A stretch of 64,000 bases of DNA from positions 120,001 through 184,000 of the forward strand of contig NZ_CP103965.1 in NCBI RefSeq assembly GCF_024970185.1, written 5' to 3'. Under the pieces are notes generated by a model that did no database searches, was not told the DNA's origin, and saw nothing but the letters and a program-made list of their open reading frames with translations. The translations under genes and the position numbers were made by a program. Below, piece after piece: positions 11,801-20,800 of the stretch (position 1 is the stretch's first letter; every line of letters starts with the position of its first letter). Origin of the DNA: Pseudomonas sp. N3-W. Its GTDB lineage: Bacteria > Pseudomonadota > Gammaproteobacteria > Pseudomonadales > Pseudomonadaceae.

Positions 11801-14800
11801 TGGCCACGTTGGAGTAATTGCCACCGTCAGTCACGGTCACTGTGATGGTGCGCGGCACGGTGCTTGGGTCGTGGCTGTTGTTGGTGAAGCTGATGTTCTT
11901 GATCTGCTGCATGTAGTCGGCCAGCGTCGCATTGCCCGACAGGGTCAGCGTGATCGAACCATCTTTGCTGTTGGCATTGATGGTGATGCCGTTGACGCTG
12001 TTGCCCAGGTTCAGCGAGTCGCCCGGCTGACGGTTGGTCAGCACGATGGTGGCGCCGGTCAGCATGGTGCTGTCCGGGTCGGTGATTTTCAGATCGGTGT
12101 CGGCAATCGACACGCCCTGGCCGGCAGTGCCTTCGGTGAAGGTCACTTTGTAATCGGCCCCGGTGGCGCCGCTGGAATCGTTGGCGTCGAGGTCGATGAC
12201 CGGTGGCGCATCGTTGTCGATGATCGTGGTGCTGACGCTGCCGTTAGTGGTGCTGATCGCCAGGTTCTCGAAGTTGCCCCCGGTGGCCGAGTCGATCTTG
12301 ACCACGAAGTTCTCGGTGTTCTCGGTGATCTTGTCGTCGATGGTCGCCACGTTGAAGGTGGCGGTGCTGGCGCCAGCCGGGATCTTCACGGTGTACACGC
12401 CGGTGAAGTCCGAACCGTCGGTGGCGGTGCCGCTGTAGACGATCTTCAACGTCACGTCGGTTTGCGCCGGGTGCGTCAGGCTGACCGTGTAGCTGGCGGT
12501 CTGGCCTTCAGTCACCGAGGTGCTGCCGGTGATGCTGACCTGGGTCGTGTCGATGGTATCGGTCACGTTGGTCACGGCAGGCGTGCTGCTGGTGGCCAGG
12601 TTCTCGAAGTTACCGCCCGTGGCGTTGGTAATCGTCGCCTGAACGGTGCCGGCGTCTTTGTACACGTCATCCGCCGGGGCTGGGACAGTGACAGTGCCCG
12701 TAGTTTTTCCCGCGTCGATGGTGATTACCGAGCCGTTGCTCAGCGTCACGGTCACCGGTGTACCGGCGGCGTTGGTCAGGGTAGCGGTGTAGGTGATCTG
12801 GCCACCTTCGGCCACGGTGCCGGTCGCGGTCAGCGACAGGTTGGTGGTGTCGATAGTGTCGGTCACGGTGGTGCTGACCGGGGTTTTGTCGGCGACCAGA
12901 TTCTCGTAGTTGCCGCCACTGATGTTGGTGATCGAGTTGGTCAGCGGCGCGTGGCCGTTCAGCACATCGTTTGGCGCGATGGTGGTGACGGTGCCAGTGG
13001 TCTTGCCGATGTCGATGGTGATGTTCTGGCCGTTGGCCAGGGTCACGGTGACCGGGCTGCCGGTGACTGGCTGACCGACAGTGGCGGTGTAAGTGACAGT
13101 GCCACCTTCAGCGGCGGTGCCGGTTGCGGTCAGTTTCACCGTCGAGGTATCGATGGTATCGGTGACGTTGGTCACGGCTGGTGTAGTGCTTGATACCAGG
13201 CTCTCGAAGTTGCCACCGGTGGCGGTTTTGATCGTGGCCTGGACGGTGCCGGCGTCTTTGTACACGTCGTCGGCTGGAGCGGCGACGGTCACTGTACCGG
13301 TGGTTTTACCGGCATCGATAGTGATCACGGCGCCATTGCTCAACGTCACGGTTACCGGGGTGCCGGCAGCGTTGGTCAAGGTCGCGGTGTAAACGATCTG
13401 GCCACCTTCGGCCACGGTGCCGGTCGCGCTCAGCGACAGGTTGGTGGTGTCGATGGTGTCGGTGATCGTGGTGCTGACAGGGGTTTTGTCGGCGACCAGA
13501 TTTTCGTAGTTGCCGCCGCTGACGTTGGTGATCGAGTTGGTCAGCGGCGCGTGGCCGTTCAGCACATCGTTTGGCGCGATGGTGGTGACAGTGCCGGTGG
13601 TCTTGCCGATGTCGATGGTGATGTTCTGGCCGTTGGCCAGAGTCACGACAACAGGCGAACCGGTGACGGGCTGGCCGACAGTGGCGGTGTAAGTGACAGT
13701 GCCACCTTCAGCGGCGGTGCCGGTTGCGGTCAGTTTCACGGTCGAGGTATCGATGGTATCGGTGACGTTGGTCACGGCTGGTGTAGTGCTTGATACCAGG
13801 CTTTCGAAGTTGCCACCGGTAGCGGTTTTGATCGTGGCCTGGACGGTGCCGGCGTCTTTGTACACGTCATCAGCCGGGGCTGGGACAGTGACAGTGCCCG
13901 TAGTTTTACCGGCATCGATAGTGATCACGGCGCCATTGCTCAACGTCACGGTTACTGGGGTGCCGGCAGCGTTGGTCAAGGTCGCGGTGTAAACGATCTG
14001 CCCGCCTTCGGCCACGGTGCCGGTCGCGCTCAGCGACAGGTTGGTGGTGTCGATGGTGTCGGTCACGGTGGTCGACACCGGCGTCTTGTCGGCAACCAGA
14101 TTTTCGTAATTACCACCGCTGACGTCGGTGATCGAATTGGTCAGCGGCGCATGGCCGTTCAGTGCATCGTTTGGTGCGATGGCGGTCACGGTACCGGTGG
14201 TCTTGCCGATGTCGATGGTGATGTTCTGGCCGTTGGCCAGAGTCACGACAACAGGCGAGCCAGTCACTGGCTGGCCGACAGTCGCGGTGTAGGTGACGGT
14301 GCCACCTTCCGCCGCAGTTTCAGTCGCAGTCAGTTTCACCGTCGAAGTGTCGATAGTGTCGGTGACGTTGGTCACAGCTGGAGCCGGGTTGGTCGCCAGA
14401 TTTTCAAAGTTGCCGCCTGCGGCATCCTTGACGGTAACTTCGACTTTGCCGGCGTCTTTATAAACGTCATCCGCCGGGGCGGCGACGGTCACGGTGCCGG
14501 TGGTTTTACCGGCGTCGATAGTGATCACGGCGCCATTGCTCAACGTCACGGTCACTGGTGTGCTGGCAGCGTTGGTCAGGGTCGCGGTGTAAACGATCTG
14601 GCCACCTTCGGCCACAGTATCCGTCGCGGTCAGCGACAGTGTGGTGGTGTCGATGGTGTCGGTCACGGTGGTGCTGACCGGGGTTTTGTCGGCGACCAGA
14701 TTCTCGTAGTTGCCGCCGCTGACGTTGGTGATCGAGTTGGTCAGTGGTGCGTGGCCGTTCAGTGCATCGTTCGGTGCAATGGCGGTCACAGTACCGGTGG

Positions 14801-17800
14801 TTTTACCGATGTCGATGGTGATGTTCTGGCCGTTGGCCAGGGTCACAGTGACCGGCGAGCCAGTCACTGGCTGGCCGACGGTGGCGGTGTAAGTGACAGT
14901 GCCACCTTCCGCCGCAGTTTCAGTCGCGGTGAGCTTGACGGTCGAAGTATCGATGGTGTCAGTGACGTTAGTGACCGCTGGCGCCGGGTTGGTCGCCAGG
15001 TTCTCAAAGTTGCCGCCTGCGGCATCCTTGACGGTGACTTCAACCTTGCCGGCGTCTTTATAGACGTCATCGGCTGGAGCGGCGACGGTGACGGTGCCGG
15101 TGGTTTTACCCGCATCAATGGTGATCACCGCGCCATTGCTCAACGTCACGGTCACTGGTGTGCCGGCAGCGTTGGTCAGGGTAGCGGTGTAAACGATCTG
15201 ACCGCCTTCAGCCACGGTGTCCGTCGCGGTCAGCGACAGCGTGGTGGTGTCGACGGTATCAGTAACAGTGGTGGAAACCGGCGTCTTGTCGGCGACCAGA
15301 TTTTCGTAGTTGCCGCCGCTGACGTTGGTGATCGAGTTGGTCAGTGGGGCGTGACCGTTCAGTGCATCGTTCGGTGCGATGGCGTTGACGGTCCCGGTGG
15401 TTTTACCGATGTCGATGGTGATCGTTTGGCCGTTGGCCAAGGTCACAACCACAGGCGAGCCGGTGACGGGCTGACCGACAGTGGCCGTGTAAGTAACGGT
15501 GCCACCTTCCGCTGCTGTTTCAGTCGCAGTCAGTTTCACCGTCGAAGTATCGATGGTGTCGGTGACATTGGTTACGGCCGGCGTCGGGTTGGTCGCCAGG
15601 TTCTCAAAGTTGCCGCCTGCGGCATCCTTGACGGTGACTTCAACTTTGCCGGCGTCTTTGTAGACGTCATCTGCTGGCGCGGCGACGGTCACGGTGCCAG
15701 TCGTTTTACCGGCGTCGATGGTGATCACGGCGCCATTGCTCAACGTCACGGTCACCGGAGTGCCAGCAGCGTTGGTCAAGGTCGCGGTGTAAACGATCTG
15801 GCCACCTTCGGCCACGGTGTCCGTCGCGGTCAGCGACAGTGTGGTGGTGTCGACGGTGTCGGTCACGGTGGTCGAAACCGGGGTCTTGTCGGCAACCAGA
15901 TTTTCGTAGTTGCCGCCGCTGACGTTGGTGATCGAGTTGGTCAGTGGTGCGTGGCCGTTCAGTGCATCGTTCGGTGCGATGGCGTTGACGGTCCCGGTGG
16001 TTTTACCGATGTCGATGGTGATCGTTTGGCCGTTGGCCAAGGTCACAACCACAGGCGAGCCGGTGACGGGCTGACCGACAGTGGCCGTGTAAGTAACGGT
16101 GCCACCTTCCGCTGCTGTTTCAGTCGCAGTCAGTTTCACCGTCGAAGTATCGATGGTGTCGGTGACATTGGTTACGGCCGGCGCCGGGTTGGTCGCCAGG
16201 TTCTCAAAGTTGCCGCCTGCGGCATCCTTGACGGTGACTTCAACCTTGCCGGCGTCTTTGTAAACGTCATCGGCGGGCGCTGCGACGGTGACGGTGCCCG
16301 TGGTTTTGCCCGCGTCGATGGTAATCACCGCGCCGTTGCTCAGCGTCACGGTCACTGGTGTCCCGGCAGCGTTGGTCAATGTCGCGGTGTAAACGATCTG
16401 GCCACCTTCCGCCACGGTGTCCGTCGCGGTCAGCGACAGCGTGGTGGTATCGACGGTGTCAGTCACGGTGGTCGAAACCGGCGTCTTGTCGGCGACCAGG
16501 TTCTCGTAATTACCACCGCTCACGTCAGTAATCGAAGTGGTCAGCGGAGCATGGCCGTTCAATACATCGTTCGGCGCAACCGTGGTCACGGTGCCGGTGG
16601 TCTTGCCGATGTCGATGGTGATGTTCTGGCCGTTGGCCAGGGTCACAACCACAGGCGAGCCGGTGACGGGCTGACCGACGGTGGCGGTGTAAGTGACAGT
16701 GCCACCTTCAGCCGCAGTCTCGGTCGCCGTCAGTTTCACCGTCGAAGTATCGATGGTGTCGGTGACATTGGTTACGGCCGGCGCCGGGTTGGTCGCCAGG
16801 TTCTCAAAGTTGCCGCCTGCGGCATCCTTGACGGTGACTTCAACCTTGCCGGCGTCTTTGTAAACGTCATCGGCGGGCGCTGCGACGGTGACGGTGCCCG
16901 TGGTTTTGCCCGCGTCGATGGTAATCACCGCGCCGTTGCTCAGCGTCACGGTCACTGGTGTCCCGGCAGCGTTGGTCAATGTCGCGGTGTAAACGATCTG
17001 GCCACCTTCCGCCACGGTGTCCGTCGCGGTCAGCGACAGCGTGGTGGTATCGACGGTGTCAGTCACGGTGGTCGAAACCGGCGTCTTGTCGGCGACCAGG
17101 TTCTCGTAATTACCACCGCTCACGTCAGTAATCGAAGTGGTCAGCGGAGCATGGCCGTTCAATACATCGTTCGGCGCAACCGTGGTCACGGTGCCGGTGG
17201 TCTTGCCGATGTCGATGGTGATGTTCTGGCCGTTGGCCAGGGTCACAACCACAGGCGAGCCGGTGACGGGCTGACCGACGGTGGCGGTGTAAGTGACAGT
17301 GCCACCTTCAGCCGCAGTCTCGGTCGCCGTCAGTTTCACCGTCGAAGTATCGATGGTGTCGGTGACATTGGTTACGGCCGGCGCCGGGTTGGTCGCCAGG
17401 TTCTCAAAGTTGCCGCCTGCGGCGTCTTTGACGGTGACTTCAACTTTGCCCGCATCTTTGTACACATCATCAGCCGGAGCGGCGACGGTCACGGTACCGG
17501 TGGTTTTACCCGCATCAATAGTGATCACGGCGCCGTTGGACAGCGTCACGGTGACCGGAGTACCGGCAGCGTTGGTCAAGGTCGCGGTGTAAACAATCTG
17601 ACCACCTTCAGCCACGGTATCCGTCGCGGTCAGCGACAGAGTGGTGGTGTCGACGGTATCAGTCACAGTGGTGGAAACCGGCGTCTTGTCGGCAACCAGA
17701 TTTTCGTAGTTGCCGCCGCTGACGTTGGTGATCGAGTTGGTCAGTGGTGCGTGGCCGTTCAGTGCATCGTTTGGTGCAATGGCGGTCACGGTACCGGTGG

Positions 17801-20800
17801 TTTTACCGATGTCGATGGTGATGTTCTGGCCGTTGGCCAGAGTTACTGTGACAGGGCTGCCGGTGACTGGCTGACCGACGGTGACGGTGTAAGTGACAGT
17901 GCCACCTTCCGCTGCTGTTTCAGTCGCAGTCAGTTTCACCGTCGAAGTGTCGATAGTGTCGGTGACGTTAGTGACCGCCGGCGCCGGGTTGGTCGCCAGA
18001 TTTTCAAAGTTGCCGCCTGCGGCATCCTTGACGGTGACTTCAACTTTGCCCGCATCTTTGTACACATCGTCAGCCGGGGCGGCGACGGTCACGGTACCGG
18101 TGGTTTTACCGGCATCGATTGTGATCACCGCGCCGTTGCTTAGCGTAACGGTAACCGGAGTCCCGGCAGCGTTGGTCAGGGTCGCGGTGTAAACGATGGA
18201 ACCGCCTTCGGCCACAGTGTCCGTCGCGGTCAGCGACAGAGTTGTGGTGTCGACGGTATCAGTCACAGTGGTGGAAACCGGCGTCTTGTCAGCAACCAGA
18301 TTCTCGTAGTTGCCGCCGCTGACGTCGGTGATCGAGTTGGTCAGCGGCGCATGGCCGTTCAACGCGTCATTCGGTGCCACAGCGTCGACAGTGCCAGAGG
18401 TCTTGCCGATGTCGATGGTGATGTTCTGGCCGTTGGCCAGAGTCACGACCACAGGTGAACCGGTGACGGGCTGACCCACCGTGGCGGTGTAAGTGACGGT
18501 GCCACCTTCCGCCGCAGTTTCAGTCGCGGTGAGCTTGACGGTCGAAGTGTCGATAGTGTCGGTGACGTTAGTGACCGCTGGAGCCGGGTTGGTCGCCAGG
18601 TTCTCAAAGTTGCCGCCTGCGGCATCCTTGACGGTGACTTCGACTTTGCCCGCATCTTTGTACACATCGTCAGCCGGGGCGGCGACGGTCACGGTGCCAG
18701 TCGTTTTACCGGCGTCGATGGTGATCACTGCACCGTTCGACAAAGTAACGGTCACTGGAGTACCGGCAGCGTTGGTCAAGGTCGCGGTGTAAACGATCTG
18801 ACCGCCTTCAGCCACGGTGTCCGTCGCGGTCAGCGACAGAGTTGTGGTGTCGACGGTATCAGTAACAGTGGTCGAAACCGGCGTCTTGTCGGCGACCAGA
18901 TTTTCATAGTTGCCGCCGCTGACGTCAGTAATCGAGGTGGTCAGCGGCGCATAGCCGTTCAGCGCGTCATTCGGTGCCACAGCGTCGACAGTGCCAGAGG
19001 TCTTGCCGATGTCTATGGTAATCGTCTGGCCGTTGGCCAGAGTTACTGTGACAGGGCTGCCAGTCACTGGCTGTCCGACAGTAGCGGTGTAAGTAACCGT
19101 GCCACCTTCCGCTGCTGTTTCAGTCGCAGTCAGTTTCACCGTCGAAGTGTCGATAGTGTCGGTGACGTTAGTGACCGCCGGCGCCGGGTTGGTCGCCAGA
19201 TTTTCAAAGTTGCCGCCTGCGGCATCCTTGACGGTGACTTCAACTTTGCCCGCATCTTTGTACACATCGTCAGCCGGGGCGGCGACGGTCACGGTACCGG
19301 TGGTTTTACCGGCATCGATTGTGATCACCGCGCCGTTGCTTAGCGTAACGGTAACCGGAGTCCCGGCAGCGTTGGTCAGGGTCGCGGTGTAAACGATGGA
19401 ACCGCCTTCGGCCACAGTATCCGTCGCGGTCAGCGACAGCGTGGTGGTGTCGACGGTATCGGTGACCGTGGTCGAAACCGGGGTCTTGTCGGCGACCAGA
19501 TTTTCATAGTTGCCGCCGCTGACGTCAGTAATCGAGTTGGTCAGTGGCGCATGGCCGTTCAGCGCATCGTTCGGTGCGATGGCGTTGACGGTCCCGGTGG
19601 TTTTACCGATGTCGATGGTGATCGTTTGGCCGTTGGCCAAGGTCACAACCACAGGCGAGCCGGTGACGGGCTGACCGACAGTGGCCGTGTAAGTAACGGT
19701 GCCACCTTCCGCTGCTGTTTCAGTCGCAGTCAGTTTCACCGTCGAAGTATCGATGGTGTCGGTGACGTTGGTCACGGCTGGAGCCGGGTTGGTCGCCAGG
19801 TTCTCAAAGTTGCCGCCTGCGGCATCCTTGACGGTGACTTCAACTTTGCCCGCATCTTTGTACACATCGTCAGCCGGGGCGGCGACGGTCACGGTGCCAG
19901 TCGTTTTACCGGCGTCGATGGTGATCACTGCACCGTTCGACAGCGTCACGGTCACCGGAGTACCGGCAGCGTTGGTCAAGGTCGCGGTGTAAACGATGGA
20001 ACCGCCTTCGGCCACAGTATCCGTCGCGGTCAGCGACAGAGTTGTGGTGTCGACGGTATCAGTCACAGTGGTGGAAACCGGGGTTTTGTCAGCAACCAGA
20101 TTTTCGTAATTACCACCGCTGACGTCAGTGATCGAGTTGGTCAGCGGCGCATGGCCGTTCAGCGCATCGTTTGGCGCCACGGCGTTGACAGAGCCGGTGG
20201 TCTTGCCGATGTCGATGGTAATCGTCTGGCCGTTGGCCAAGGTCACAACCACAGGCGAGCCGGTGACGGGCTGACCCACCGTGGCGGTGTAGGTGACGGT
20301 GCCACCTTCAGCCGCAGTCTCGGTAGCCGTCAGTTTCACGAACGAGGTATCGATGGTGTCAGTGACGTTGGTCACAGCCGGCGCGGTGTTCGGCACCAGA
20401 TTTTCGAAATTACCGCCGGTCGCAGTGGAAATCGTGGCTTCAACTTTGCCCGCATCTTTGTAAACGTCATCAGCCGGCGCCGGGATGGTCACGGTGCCGG
20501 TGGTTTTGCCCGCATCGATAGTGATCACGGCGCCATTCGACAAGGTCACGGTAACCGGAGTACCCGCGGCGTTCGTCAGCGTGGCGGTGTAAACGATCTG
20601 GCCACCCTCAACGACCGTGTCCGTCGCAGTCAGCGACAGGCTGGTCGTGTCGATGGTATCGGTCACGGTGGTGCTGACCGGGGTTTTATCGGCGATCAGG
20701 TTCTCGTAATTGCCGCCACTCACATTGGTAATCGAGTTGGTCAGCGGCGCATGGCCGTTCAACACGTCGTTTGGCGCGATGGTCGTTACGGTGCCAGTGG

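Noticed and set aside
14151..18143. 1330-codon open frame on the plus strand opposite lapA
   Set aside because: It mirrors the lapA repeats: codon bias of a 300-bp in-phase repeat leaves the antisense frame open. The product is Gly/Arg/His/Asp-rich without any fold, and has no ribosome-binding site.
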